Below, piece after piece: positions 1 to 10,974 of a DNA stretch of 64,000 nt. Below the pieces are notes generated by a model. The model saw only the letters and a list, made by a program, of their open reading frames with translations, had not been told where the DNA came from and searched no databases. Source of the stretch: Mycoplasma tullyi (GTDB lineage Bacteria; Bacillota_I; Bacilli_A; Mycoplasmatales; Mycoplasmoidaceae); assembly GCF_014068355.1 (NCBI RefSeq), contig NZ_CP059674.1:496001-560000 (forward strand), written 5' to 3'. The first letter of the stretch is position 1. The number at the start of each line of letters is the position of its first letter. The position numbers and the translations under genes were made by a program.

Positions 1-1064
1 TGTTTGTTAACACCAACAATCCCCTCACCCTTAATAAAGATTAGATCTGAGAAGTAGTTTTCATTGGGAATTGTACCAATCTGACCAAATTGGTCGATTG
101 GTGAAACTGAATAATACCACATTCTGGTGGTGTTATCGTTGCTGAAATAATATTGCACATAGATCGCATTATGATCAGCATCATACACCATTGAATTGAT
201 CTTGCGATTGATATCAAAACTAGCACCACCAGGAACATACGTACCATTTTTGATATTAATTAGTTGCGAACCAACTAATTGATCGTTCTCATCAAAGAAG
301 TTGATGCCAGTAAACAGTGCACCATTAATTGAGTATGATTTAACGATCTTGATACTTGTAAAAGCTTTGTTGATCGCTGGAATGTTTTGCACTTCAAAAC
401 TTCCATTGCGATTATAAACAACTGCTTTAAGTTGGTTATTATCAACACTAAAGCTAACAATTCTAGCGTTTTGAATTAAATCGTTTTTTTCATCACCCTG
501 AGTTGATAGATAAGCAGCAACATTACTAGCAACTCTTTGGGTAGAAATCGCTCAACCATGTTCTTGATCAATTAAACCAGTATTTAAATCAATTGGGTAG
601 TAAATCGCATTGTGTAAGTCATCTGTAGCAACAAATCCTTTGGTTGGATCATTATCATCAACAAAGTATAGGTGTTTATAATCATTTGTTAATGTGATTG
701 CTTGCAGTTGGTTATTAAGTGAATCATAAACACCTACTGTTGTTTGTTGCACCAGTTTTCTTTGGTTTTGATCAAATACAACAGTGTTGTTTAATCTAAT
801 GTAGTTTTTACCTAGAAATAAAGTTTGATCGTTATCAATCTTTTTATATTGAGATAGATCGTTACTTCATTTTTTTGGTTGTTGGTTTTGATTAACTTCA
901 TCAGCAACTAAAGTAGCTGATTGGTTAGTTAATCTGTAGTTGGTGTTATTTGAACTAGTTTTGTTAACTACTAAACCAGTTGTTACACCGATTAGTGGTA
1001 GTGCTACTAAACTACCGAATAAAATACCTTTTGCGATTTTTTTGATTTTCATACTTGTAATCAT
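1..1064 (-). CDS. Exported membrane protein, N-terminal part (cut by left edge)
   Basis: Open under code 4 from the ATG at 1064 to the window edge, about 354 residues, with TGA read as Trp (for example near 866 and 551). The N-terminus is Lys-rich (KIKKIAKG) followed by a hydrophobic stretch over about residues 12-32, so it is probably a signal anchor; I see no lipobox Cys. The rest is soluble and rich in Asn, Asp, Gln and Tyr, with repeated short beta-like patterns (LYFVDD, IYVQYY), which would suit a beta-propeller or similar surface fold; that is inference. A second in-frame ATG lies at 1052. The promoter at 1079-1107 would place the 5' end only a few bases before 1064, so the mRNA may be nearly leaderless. 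Family not recognised. Confidence 0.75.
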
Positions 1065-1078
1065 ATGGTTGTGCCATT

Positions 1079-1107
1079 ATTATAATGTCGAAAAAATCGC
1101 TTTTCAA
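1079..1107 (-). promoter_or_regulatory. Sigma-70-type promoter of the left-edge gene
   Basis: On the minus strand, TTGAAA (1102-1107) and TATAAT (1079-1084) are separated by exactly 17 bases. This is the best consensus promoter I noticed in the window. The expected start of transcription, around 1072, is only about 8 bases before the ATG at 1064. Confidence 0.75.
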
Positions 1108-1391
1108 GAGGTTTTAATTGGCTTTTTTTCTTAATAATATTATTTATATTATTAATATTTTTAGAGAAGTTTTGGGTTGAGATTATCGGGTTTTTTAGGA
1201 GGGATTTTGCTCCCTATATAATAAGGAAGTGAAACCTAATTAATCTTGATTCAATTAAGTTGTTAGTCAAGATCTGGCGATTTGTTATACGGTTTTAGTC
1301 GCAAGATCGGTTTCAACCTATGAAATACGCTTCTTAAAATAAGCTAGATTAACTATTTTTAAAACTAAATCACACCTAAAATAAAATTAGT
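1108..1391. other. Intergenic stretch without a gene
   Basis: Divergent intergenic DNA between the left-edge gene and the tRNA. It is AT-rich and has a small inverted repeat around 1197-1215 (ggaggga and tccct halves). I see no ORF of useful length on either strand. Confidence 0.5.
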
Positions 1392-1397
1392 TATAAT
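1392..1397 (+). promoter_or_regulatory. -10 box for tRNA-Thr
   Basis: TATAAT lies 22 bases before the first base of the tRNA. No clear -35 is visible, which is common in mycoplasmas. Confidence 0.5.
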
Positions 1398-1418
1398 TAA
1401 TTGCTAAAATTAATTAAA

Positions 1419-1492
1419 GCCGAATTAGTTTAGTGGCAAAACAGATGCATGGTAAGCATCAAAGACAAGTTCGATTCTCGTATTCGGCACCA
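1419..1492 (+). tRNA. tRNA-Thr (GGT anticodon)
   Basis: The acceptor arms gccgaat and attcggc pair fully, with discriminator A and an encoded CCA at 1490-1492. The D arm is gttt/aaac, and the anticodon stem gatgc/gcatc encloses the loop atggtaa, giving anticodon GGT for Thr codons ACC and ACT. The T loop is ttcgatt; its stem has one A-C mismatch. A hairpin terminator follows. Confidence 0.9.
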
Positions 1493-1511
1493 TTAATAGA
1501 TTAATAATTTC

Positions 1512-1546
1512 TTAACCCATCCATGATCATTGAATGGGTTTTTTTA
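1512..1546 (+). terminator. Terminator of tRNA-Thr
   Basis: Inverted repeat aacccat/atgggtt around a short loop, followed by a T run. Confidence 0.75.
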
Positions 1547-1616
1547 TTTTCTAGAGAACAGTATAATTATCTAGATCTAGTTTTATTTTTTAGTAGAAGT
1601 TTTTTCTACTTGTGAG

Positions 1617-1646
1617 AATAAAAAAACATCAGAAAACTGATGTTTT
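1617..1646 (-). terminator. Terminator of vlhA copy 1
   Basis: Perfect 10-bp stem (aaaacatcag/ctgatgtttt) with a 4-base loop, followed by a U run on the minus strand. Closely similar hairpins end nearly every vlhA gene here. Confidence 0.85.
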
Positions 1647-1691
1647 AATTTTGATTTAAGTTGAGTATTTCAACACCCAACAATAAATTTA

Positions 1692-3791
1692 TTAACTTTG
1701 GACTTCTGCGCCTGCAGAACTAGATTCAGCGCTAGTTGGTGTAGTGGTATTTAAAGTAAATGTTAAATTACCTACATATGGAGTGTCTGCATTACTAACA
1801 TCTGACAAAAGAACCTTGTTTAAACCTTGTTTTAAGGTTAAAGTTCTTTTCATTGTACTAGTAACAATAGATCCTTCCATTTGTGTATTGAATTCACCTA
1901 GAGTATTTCAATTACCTTTACCTGTTGCACTAACACTAACAGAGTTAGTAGTGTTGGTAGTGTTATCAACAGACAATTTTAAATTTCTATTAGTGCTTGT
2001 TAGGTAAGAACCACTAATGTAATATTCACCTTCTTTAGGAGCGTTTACGTATATCGTAAGAGTTCTTTGACTTGTTTGTGTAGTTGGACCATCAGTTCTA
2101 GTAGATCTATTAACAAGAGCCCTTTGTCCAGGTCCACCAATAAATCCAATTAAATAACTTGTAGCACTAGTTTGTTGATCTGCAGCTGTACCAGCTGTAT
2201 TGGTTGAATAATTAAATTCATAAACGTATGTAGATCAACCAGAAGCAAGTCCATAACCTTTTAATAGATCTACTGTAACAGATGTTCGGTTGTCACTTGT
2301 AGTAGCTGTATTTCCAAAGATCTGATCATAAATTTTTGTTTGACTATCTGGATTTGAAGTAATATACATATTACCAATCAATGGGGCTACTTTATTAGTA
2401 GGTTCTGTTGGAAGACTAAATTCAATTGTATTTTGACCAAAATTTAAGTTTGTTAATGGAATTTTAGCTACATTAATGTTATCAACAGTTGGCGTTTCAA
2501 TCATTGTAGCAACTTCAGGCATCGCTGGATTAGCATTAGAATTTTCTCCGTTTGTTCCATCAGAACCAGCAGTAGCCTCTGTTGCTTCATCATTTGCAGC
2601 TCTAGATTGTCCGCTAGCTGCAGGAGAATTTGCTTGAGCTGTCATCTTAAAATGAACAGCTTTTACACTTCCATCATTTAATTTATATTGAAGCGCAAGA
2701 TTGCCTGAATCAGCAGTTTTAACTAATTTATAAGGGAAGTATAAATGCGCAGTATTTGGACCATAATAATCAAAAGTGATTGTATATTTTGTTCCCATTC
2801 CACCTAAACTATAAATTCAAGAAACATCGTTTGAAGTAACAGGAGAAGAAACTAAGCTGGTATTACCAGCATTACTCATTCAAACCTTTCTTTGAGCAAA
2901 GTTTAAGTTTTGTAGATTTGTGCTACTAGCACCAGTTGTTAGATCAACACTGTAACCTGCAAAACTTCAGTTTGCAGGTTGTTCTTGTGTTGTTGTACTA
3001 GTTTCTGTAAATAATTTGGTTTTAGATAAAGGATTTCCTTCAAAATTGTCAAACTTATCTGCGTTTTGTTTTCAATCTGGAAGTTTTGTTAGAGCTTCTG
3101 TTAAATCATCGTTAGCTTTAGTAATGGCTGCAACATCAGGCATCGGATCTGAGAAAGAATCTAATTTCTTAGTTGTTATCCCACTTCCTATATTAAACAA
3201 ATTGGTAACATAATCTTCAATGCCTTTGTATTTATTTTCTGTTAAACCTTCTAAAGTTTTAGTTTTAGATAACAACGTAGTTTTTAAGTTGTTATATGCA
3301 GTTACCAAAGGTAAATGAGCATTATCAAATGCTTGTTTATCGCTTGCAGCTTTATCGATTGCAGTTTGCAACGTTGCTTGAACAGACTTCAGCTCTTCTA
3401 CTGTCGGATTTGCATTTTGTGATGCATTTTTAGCAGTTTGATATGCAGATTCTAAAGTCATTTGAATCCCAGCATAATCAGAATACAAAGCAACCTTATT
3501 AGTTTCGGTATCAAGTAAATCCATTAGTGATTTTTTAGCTGATGCTAATTGTTGAGCTGAAACATCAACCATGCCTTGATCACCACTTGGATTAGTGTTT
3601 ACTTCAGACATTTTACCCTGCATACTTCTATCATTATTAGAAGAGTTTGGGTTAGTAGTGTTTGGTTCGGAAGTAGTAATACCTGATTTTGGAACCGGCG
3701 TAATCGCTTGAGTACAGCTTGCAGCTGCTAACATCACAAACGAGCTTACACCTAATAAACTAACAAACTTTAAAATGTTTTTTCTTTGCAC
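1692..3791 (-). CDS. vlhA: VlhA haemagglutinin lipoprotein, copy 1
   Basis: 699 aa, intact under code 4. VlhA proteins are phase-variable surface lipoproteins of M. gallisepticum that take part in haemagglutination and immune evasion. Seen here: GTG start; hydrophobic signal peptide with lipobox AAASC and Cys26 as lipidation site; a Ser/Thr/Asn/Pro linker to about residue 90; a helical region to about 240; then the conserved beta-rich C-terminal part with NINVAKI (about 437), IGNMYITSN (about 470), LLKGYG (about 509), NAPKEGEYYISGSY (about 580) and GNLTFTL (about 672). The gene has its own (GAA)11 array, -10 box and terminator, so it is an independent unit. With 11 rather than 12 repeats it is predicted off in this sequence. 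Confidence 0.95.
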
Positions 3792-3839
3792 TTAAAGTTA
3801 AAATAATGAATTTGTCTGACTACATATTCATTAAAAGTG

Positions 3840-3847
3840 AGTATATA
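3840..3847 (-). promoter_or_regulatory. -10 box of vlhA copy 1
   Basis: Minus-strand TATATACT about 49 bases before the GTG and about 75 bases downstream of the GAA array. No good -35 is visible, consistent with a promoter that needs an activator at the repeat. Confidence 0.55.
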
Positions 3848-3921
3848 AGTTCAATAAAGAACAAATTTAAATTTATTGTCATTTAGAGAGAATTTGTCGG
3901 TTGACACAACCTGTCTAAGAG

Positions 3922-3956
3922 CTTCTTCTTCTTCTTCTTCTTCTTCTTCTTCTTCT
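3922..3956 (-). repeat. (GAA)11 phase-switch array, vlhA copy 1
   Basis: Eleven GAA units on the minus strand (CTT on plus), 130 bases before the GTG. The upstream flank is the conserved cttattttctag and the downstream flank is ctcttagaca. In the published M. gallisepticum system, vlhA is transcribed when the array has 12 units; 11 predicts off. One unit gained by slippage would switch it on. Confidence 0.9.
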
Positions 3957-4029
3957 AGAAAATAAGGGTTTTGATTGTTATTGCGCTAATATCATAATCA
4001 CTTTTTTATAAAATCTTTAACACTCGAAC

Positions 4030-4064
4030 AAAAAAACATCAAACCGTTATGTCTGTTTGATGTT
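4030..4064 (-). terminator. Terminator of vlhA copy 2
   Basis: Stem aacatcaaac/gtttgatgtt with a minus-strand U run. Confidence 0.8.
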
Positions 4065-4108
4065 ATTAAATTTATTCAACTAATTTACTGCTTGTAAATA
4101 TAAATATT

Positions 4109-6220
4109 TTATCTTGCGTCTGAAGCTGAAGGGTTTTGATCAGTCATGCGCATTTCAGAATTAGCTATTGTCATTAACGTAAAAGTTAAATTACCAATAT
4201 AAGGGGCATTGGTTTTATCTTGTTCACTACTTCCACCTGAAATAACAATCTTATTTAATCCTTTTTTAAGTTTTAAGGTTTTTTTAGTTCCCATTACAGT
4301 TCCACTGTTTCCATTTTGATTATCAGCTTTAGAACTATCAAAGTCACCTAACGTATCTCAATTAGTTTGTTTACTAATAGTTAAGCTAACTGCATTATCA
4401 CCGTCTCTTAAGAATTTTAATCCTCTCATCGTGTTAGTATTACTTGAAAAAATATAAGAACCACTAATGTAATAATCTCCATCTATTGGTGCATTTACAT
4501 AGATCGTAAGCGTTCTATGTTCATTAGTTGTTGAAGGAGTTGAAATTCGGTTCATAACACTATTAGAAACAGTTCTTTGATCTGGTCCTGAAATATATCC
4601 AATTAAATAATATGGAGTGTTTGCTGGTGAAGCTGGAGACGAACCATTTGCATGGGTTAGATTAGTAAATTGCCCAATATATGTAGATCAACCAGCAGCA
4701 AGACTATAACCTTTTAATAGATCAACTGTTACTGATGTTGTATTATCATTTGTATTACTTGTGTTACCAAAGATTTGATCATAAATCTTTGATTGACTAT
4801 CAGGATTTGAAGTAATGTACATATTACCAATCATTGGAGCAACTTTACTAGTTGGAACACTAAATTCGATCGTATTAGAACCAAACTTTAAATCTGTTAA
4901 TGTAAGTTTAGCTACATTAATGTTATCAACTGTTGGAGTTGGATTCATTTCAGTGGTTGGAGATGACATCTCGTTCGCACCTGGAGTTTCAGAAGTGGCT
5001 CTAGTTTGAGGATTGCTAGGTGAGCTTGCGTCTGTGTTAACAACTACGTTCATAGGTGCAGGTTGAACCGGTTGGAAATTAACTGATTCTGCACTAGCAT
5101 CGTTTAGTTTATATTGAAGTGCTATTGAACTAGAATCAGCATTTTTAACTAACTTATAAGGGAAATATAAATATGCATTTTTGGGACCATAATAATCAAA
5201 TGTAATCGTGTATTTAGTTCCATCTCCTGATAAACTATAAATTCAAGAAACGTTTGTTGTTGAAGTAGGAGAAGCAACCGGACTAGTCAAACCACTACTA
5301 CTAGATCAAACTGTTCTTTGAACTAAGTTTAAGTTGGAAAGCGCAGTATTAGAACCTGATGAACCAGAAACATCAACACTATAACCTACATAACTTCAAG
5401 TTGATGGTTGGTTTTGATTAGTTGCATTGTTCCCTACAGATAATTGAGATCTAGAAAGAAGTTCATCTTTAAAATCATTGTACTTATCTGCATTTAACTT
5501 CCATTCTGGAAGTTTTGTTAGAGCAGTCATTATATCGTCATTAGCTTTCTTAATTAGTTCTATTTCAGGAACTGTTCCTTCAATAGAATCTAATGTACGA
5601 GATGTTATATCACTTCCTATAGTGTATGCATTACTAACATAATCTTTAATTCCACTGTATTTATTTTCAGACAATCCTTCTAAAGTAGTTGTTTTAGATT
5701 GTAGAGTAACTTTTAACTGGTTGTATGCAGTTACCAAAGGTTGATGAGCATCATCAAATTCTTTTTTATCATTTGCAGCTTTTTCAATTGCATTCTTTAG
5801 TGCTGCTTCTGCAGATTGTAGAGTTTCTAATGTTGGATCTGTGTTATCTGTTGCAGCTTTTGCATTATCATATGCTGATTTTAAAGCTTTTTGAATCTTG
5901 GCATAATCAGAATATGAAGCAACGTTATTGGTTTCTGTATCAAGTAAATCAGTTAATGATTTTTTAGCAGTTGCTAATTGTTGAGCAGAAGGATCAATGA
6001 TACCTTGATCACCAGCTGGATTGGTGTCTGCTCCAGACATTGGATCCGACGCACCTCTATCATTACTAGAAGAGCTTGGGTTAGTGGTATTCGGGTCTGC
6101 AGTAGTAGTGCCTGATTTAGGAACTGGCGTAATCGCTTGAGTACAGCTTGCAGTTGCTAACATCACAAACGAGCCAACGCCTAATAAACTAACAAACTTT
6201 AAAATGTTTTTTCTTTGCAC
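4109..6220 (-). CDS. vlhA: VlhA haemagglutinin lipoprotein, copy 2
   Basis: 703 aa, GTG start, intact under code 4. The layout is that of copy 1: lipobox with Cys26, Ser/Asn linker, helical region and beta-rich C-terminal domain with IGNMYITSN, LLKGYSL, YYISGSYI and GNLTFTL. The leader and N-terminus are almost the same as in copy 1, so the two genes are recent duplicates or have exchanged sequence. The variable segment before NINVAKL is extended and Pro/Ser/Thr/Glu-rich. With (GAA)11 it is predicted off. Confidence 0.95.
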
Positions 6221-6268
6221 TTAAAATTAAAATAATGAATTTGTCTAACTACACATTCATTAAAAGTG

Positions 6269-6276
6269 AGTATATA
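6269..6276 (-). promoter_or_regulatory. -10 box of vlhA copy 2
   Basis: TATATACT on the minus strand at the same place in the leader as in copy 1. Confidence 0.55.
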
Positions 6277-6350
6277 AGTTCAATAAAGAACAAATTTAAC
6301 TTTATTGTCAATAAGAGAGAATTTGTCGGTTGAGCTAACCTGTCTAAGAG

Positions 6351-6385
6351 CTTCTTCTTCTTCTTCTTCTTCTTCTTCTTCTTCT
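6351..6385 (-). repeat. (GAA)11 phase-switch array, vlhA copy 2
   Basis: Eleven GAA units 130 bases before the GTG, with the same flanks as copy 1. The count is one short of the reported on-state of 12. Confidence 0.9.
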
Positions 6386-6444
6386 AGAAAATAAGGGTTT
6401 TGATAATCATTTCTTGGATTTCAAAACGTTAATTTAACTTTTTC

Positions 6445-6481
6445 ATAAAAAACATCTAAATCTTTTACAGATTCAGATGTT
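6445..6481 (-). terminator. Terminator of vlhA copy 3
   Basis: Imperfect stem aacatct/agatgtt extended by aatc/gatt, with a U run on the minus strand. Confidence 0.7.
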
Positions 6482-6539
6482 AGTAACTTTTTTAGCTTAT
6501 TAGCTTCAATTAAAATTTCGGTATCTAATTTAATAGGTA

Positions 6540-8519
6540 TTACATTGCTGGAGGATTCTGATTTTCTGAAGAACCATTTGACATATCACTATTTAAAGTA
6601 AATGTTAGATTTCCAATAAATGGAGTATCACCATCTCCACTAATAACTATTTTATTAACACCATCTTTAAGTTGTAATGTTCTATTGCCGTTGGTACCAA
6701 CATTACTATAAGTTGTATCAACACTTGTATCAAATTTTTCTAACGTGGTAAAGCTTGTTCTTGATCTTGCACTAATAGAGACTGAACTAGATTGTTCTTC
6801 TGATTGGAATTTTAATGTTCTAGCTTGACTATTAGTAGTAATGTATGATCCACTAATATAATAGTGACCTGCTGCTGGAGCGTTTACGAATATTGTATAT
6901 GTTCTATTTGTTGTTCTTGCAGATGGACTTTTAATTGGTCCAGCAACATTACTAGCTAAAGTTCTTTCACTAGATCCTGCAATTAATCCAACTAAATAAC
7001 TTGGGGCACTTAATCGTTGACCAGTATTCATTGGATCTGAACTAAGTAAATTTTGGAACTGACCAACATATGTTGATCAACCAGCAGTTAAACCATAACC
7101 TTTTAATAAATCTACAGTAACTGAATTTGGGTTATCATTTGTATTCCCAAAGATTTGATTAGTTATTTTTTGTTGACTATCACTATTCGAACTAATGTAC
7201 ATATTTCCAATCATTGGCGCTACTTTACTTTCGCCTGTTGGAAGACTAAATTCAATTGTATTATCTCCAAAGTTCAAACCAGTTAATGTAATCTTAGCTA
7301 CATTAATGTTATTAACTGTAGGTGTTGGCCCGTTAGCTGTTGCTTCACTACCAAATGTAACTGGAGTTGGTGTAGGTGCTTCATTTAATTTGTATTGTAA
7401 TGCAACATTGCTCATATCAGCAGACTTAACCAACTTATAAGGGAAGTATAAGTAAGCTGTAGAAGGACCATAATAAGTAAATCTTAAGGTGTATTTAGTT
7501 CCTTCTCCAGCTAAACTATAAATTCAAGAAACATCTGTAGAAATAACTGGATTTGTAACTAGACTAGTAATCCCGCCATTACTAGATCAAACCTTTCGTT
7601 GAACAAAGCTTAGATTTTGTAAACTAGTTGATCCAGTTGAAGGAATATCAACACTATAAGCAGTAAAACTTCAGTTTGAAGGTTGGTCTTGAGTTTGAGT
7701 AGATTCAGACATCGATGTTAATTGAGTTTTAGACAACGGATTATTTTTAAAATTATCAAACTCATCTGCATTAGTTTTTCATCCAGGAAGTTTTGTAATA
7801 ACATCTCTTATATCTTCATTTGCTTTATTAATAGTTTGTGCAGTTAGATCAGTTGTCATAAAAGAATCTAACTTCATAGATATTATTCCATTACCTGTAG
7901 TAAATACTTCACTAACCTTATTTTTAATAGCACTGTATTTATCTACATCTAATCCTTCTAAAGGATTAGTGTTAGATTGTAATGTTGCTTTTAATTGATT
8001 GTATGCAGTTACTAATGGCTGATTAGCACTATCAAAGGTTTGTTTATCGTTTCGTGCTTTATCAATAGCTGATTGTAGTGTTGTTGTTATGGATCTTAGA
8101 TCATCTAATGACGCATTAGTATTTTGTGATGCAGTTTTAGCTGTATCATATGCTGATGTTAAGAATTTTTGAATATTGGCATAGTCTGAATATATAGCAA
8201 GATTCTTACTTTCGTTATCAAGGAAATCTGTTAAAGATTTTCTAGCAGAAGCTAGTTGTTGATCGACATTGTCAGTTTCTGCACCTCCACCAGCTGAAGG
8301 ATTGCTCATTTCTGCACCACTAGTTGGAGGAGTGATAGGGTTTTCATTAGGTGTGGTGTTTGCCATAACTCTACTATTATTAGTAGAGTTAGGATTAGTA
8401 CTAGTAGAACCAGAATTAGGGATCAATGAAATTGCTTGAGTACAGCTTGCAGCTGCTAACATTACAAACGAACCAACACCTAATAAACTAACAAACTTTA
8501 TAATGGTTTTTCTTTTCAT
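6540..8519 (-). CDS. vlhA: VlhA haemagglutinin lipoprotein, copy 3
   Basis: 659 aa, ATG start, intact under code 4. Lipoprotein signal with Cys26, linker, helical region and the conserved beta-rich domain (NINVAKI, IGNMYISSN, LLKGYGL, NAPAAGHYYISGSYI, GNLTFTL). The signal peptide matches copy 4 residue for residue, and both share a leader about 60 bases shorter than that of copies 1, 2 and 5. The short leader lacks the TATATACT box. (GAA)9 predicts off. Confidence 0.95.
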
Positions 8520-8590
8520 AAAAAAATCGAGTTATTTAGCTTTATTTTCCTTATAGAGAATATTCCTTACTTAGCTTTAGCGTCTAAGAG

Positions 8591-8619
8591 CTTCTTCTTC
8601 TTCTTCTTCTTCTTCTTCT
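8591..8619 (-). repeat. (GAA)9 array, vlhA copy 3
   Basis: Nine GAA units, only 71 bases before the ATG against about 130 in copies 1, 2, 5 and 9. Off by count. Confidence 0.9.
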
Positions 8620-8682
8620 AGAATATAAGGGTTTTGACTATTTTGTGGAGACTATAAGAACACAATTATGCTTTTCACACAG

Positions 8683-8714
8683 AAAAAATACCAGAATTAT
8701 TAATTCTGGTATTA
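8683..8714 (-). terminator. Terminator of vlhA copy 4
   Basis: Near-perfect stem aataccagaatta/taattctggtatt with a minus-strand U run. Confidence 0.85.
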
Positions 8715-8781
8715 ATATTTCTTTTAAATTATTGGGTTTCTCTATTAAATTTAATTTTTTATGTTGTTTATTATTTTTACT

Positions 8782-10725
8782 TTAAGAAGCACTATTCAAA
8801 GTAAATGTTAAATTACCTATAAAAGGAGTATTATCATTTCCAGAAAGAATTATTTTATTAAGACCTTGTTTAAGGGTTAATGATCTATTTCCATTATTAA
8901 GAACGCGGCTTCGATTCGTATTAGCGGTATCATTTGTATTGCTTGTATCGAATCTTTCTAATGTTGTAAAACCTGTAGCCGAGGTTACACTAATCGTTAC
9001 TGATTTAGTAGTATCGCCGTTTGCTTGGAATGTTAATGATCTTTGACTTGTATCTGAAATATACGATCCACTGATATGATATTCACCTGGCGATGGTGCA
9101 TTTACGTATATTGTAAGAGTTCTATTTAGTCTATCTCTTCTTGGTTGTTTGGCTGGGCTAGAAATACTAGTGTCAAGTCCTCTATCACCAGTTCCTCCAA
9201 TAAATCCAACTAGATAACTTGGAGTGCTTATTTTTGAACCAGAAGGTCCAGTTGAATCAAATAAATCCTTAAATTCACCAATATATGTTGATCAACCAGC
9301 AGCAAGACCGTAACCCTTTAATAGATCAACTGTAACAGAGGTATTATTTGTCTTTGTATTTCCAAAGATCTTATCATGAATTCTTGGTTGACTTTGGAAA
9401 TTTGAAGTTAGATACATATTACCAATCATTGGAGCAAATCTATTTTGACCTGTTGGAATACTGAATTCAATCGTATTTTCACCAAAGTTTAAATTTGTTA
9501 ATGTGATCTTAGCTACATATATGTCAGGAACAGTCGGAGTAGGACCATTTACATCTACTCCATCACCAAAATTAATTACAGTTGCTTGAGTTGCATCATT
9601 CAATTTATATTGAAGTGCTGTTTGATCATTAGTTTTATATCTTTTATAAGGGAAATATAAATAAGCAGTTGAAGGACCATAATAAGTAAACTTAAATGTG
9701 TACTTGTCACCTGTTCCACGTAACCCATAAACTCAAGAGACGTCTGTTGTTGATTCAGGAGTGGCAACTGGACTAGTAGTACCATTATTATTAACTCAAA
9801 CTTTTCTTTGAGTAAAACCTAAGTTTTCTAGATTTGATGCACCATTTAAAGAAACACTATAGCCTGCAAAACTTCATTCTGGTGGTTGCGGTTGAGTGGT
9901 AGTTGAACTAGCTCCTTTAGTTAGTTCAGCTTGAGATAATAGTTTTTCTTCAAAATTATCGAATCTCTCCGCATTAGACTTTCATCCAGGAAGCTTTGTA
10001 AGAACTTCTTGTAACTCTTTATTAGTATTAATAAGATCCTGAGCTTCTTTATCTGTACTCATAAATGAGTCTAATGGTTTAGAGATTATTCCATCATTTA
10101 TATTCTTGTATGCATCATCAACAAGTTCTTTAATACGACTATATCTTTCTTCAGACAATCCATTTAAAGTAGTTGTTTTAGATTGTAGTGCAGTCTTTAA
10201 TTCTTTGTATGCAGTTACTAATCCTTGATTAGCACTATCAAATGCTTGTTTATCGCTTTCAGCTTGTTTAATAGCTGATTGTAATGTTGCTGTTATCGAT
10301 TTAAGCTCATCTAATGATGCATCATTATTTTGTGATGCTGTTTTAGCGGTATCATATGCTGATTTTAAAGTACTTTCAATGTTGGCATAATCAGAATATA
10401 AAGCAAGATTCTTACTTTCATTATCAAGTAAATCGGTTAGTGTTTTTCTAGCAGAAGATAGTTGTTGATCAACATTGTTAGTTTCTGTTGTACCACCACT
10501 TGAAGGGTTGTTCATTTCTGCGCCACTAGTTGGAGGAGTGGTGGGGTTTTGATTAGGTGTGGTGTTTGCCATATCTCTACTATTACTAGTAGGATTTGGA
10601 TTAGTACTAGTAGAACTAGAATTAGGGATTAATGAAAGCGCTTGAGTACAGCTTGCAGCTGCTAACATAACAAACGAACCAACACCTAATAAACTAACAA
10701 ACTTTATAATGGTTTTTCTTTTCAT
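8782..10725 (-). CDS. vlhA: VlhA haemagglutinin lipoprotein, copy 4
   Basis: 647 aa, ATG start, intact under code 4. Same architecture as copy 3, its closest neighbour in signal peptide, linker and short leader. Motifs seen: lipobox with Cys26, IYVAKITL (in place of INVAKI), IGNMYLTSN, LLKGYGL, NAPSPGEYHISGSY, GNLTFTL. The helical region differs from copy 3 in patches, a mosaic pattern that fits gene conversion among array members. (GAA)9 predicts off. Confidence 0.95.
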
Positions 10726-10795
10726 AAAAAAATCGAATTTTTAGCTTTATTTTCCTTATAGAGAACTTTCCTTTCTTAGCTTTAGCGTTTAAGAG

Positions 10796-10824
10796 CTTCT
10801 TCTTCTTCTTCTTCTTCTTCTTCT
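10796..10824 (-). repeat. (GAA)9 array, vlhA copy 4
   Basis: Nine GAA units 70 bases before the ATG, in the same short-leader arrangement as copy 3. Confidence 0.9.
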
Positions 10825-10884
10825 AGAAAATAAAGGTTTTGACGATTTTATAATGATTATAAAAACGCAGTTTTTGCTTTTACA

Positions 10885-10920
10885 TAAAAATATCAGAATC
10901 TTTTTTTGATTCTGATATTT
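10885..10920 (-). terminator. Terminator of vlhA copy 5
   Basis: Stem aaatatcagaatc/gattctgatattt with a minus-strand U run. Confidence 0.85.
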
Positions 10921-10974
10921 GATGATTTTATTTAACTACCTTGCTACTCATCGTTAAGTTAAAGAATTTATTTT

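Noticed and set aside
9600-9785. 61-residue ORF inside vlhA copy 4
   Set aside because: It lies out of frame with the intact code-4 vlhA reading frame. A shadow frame.
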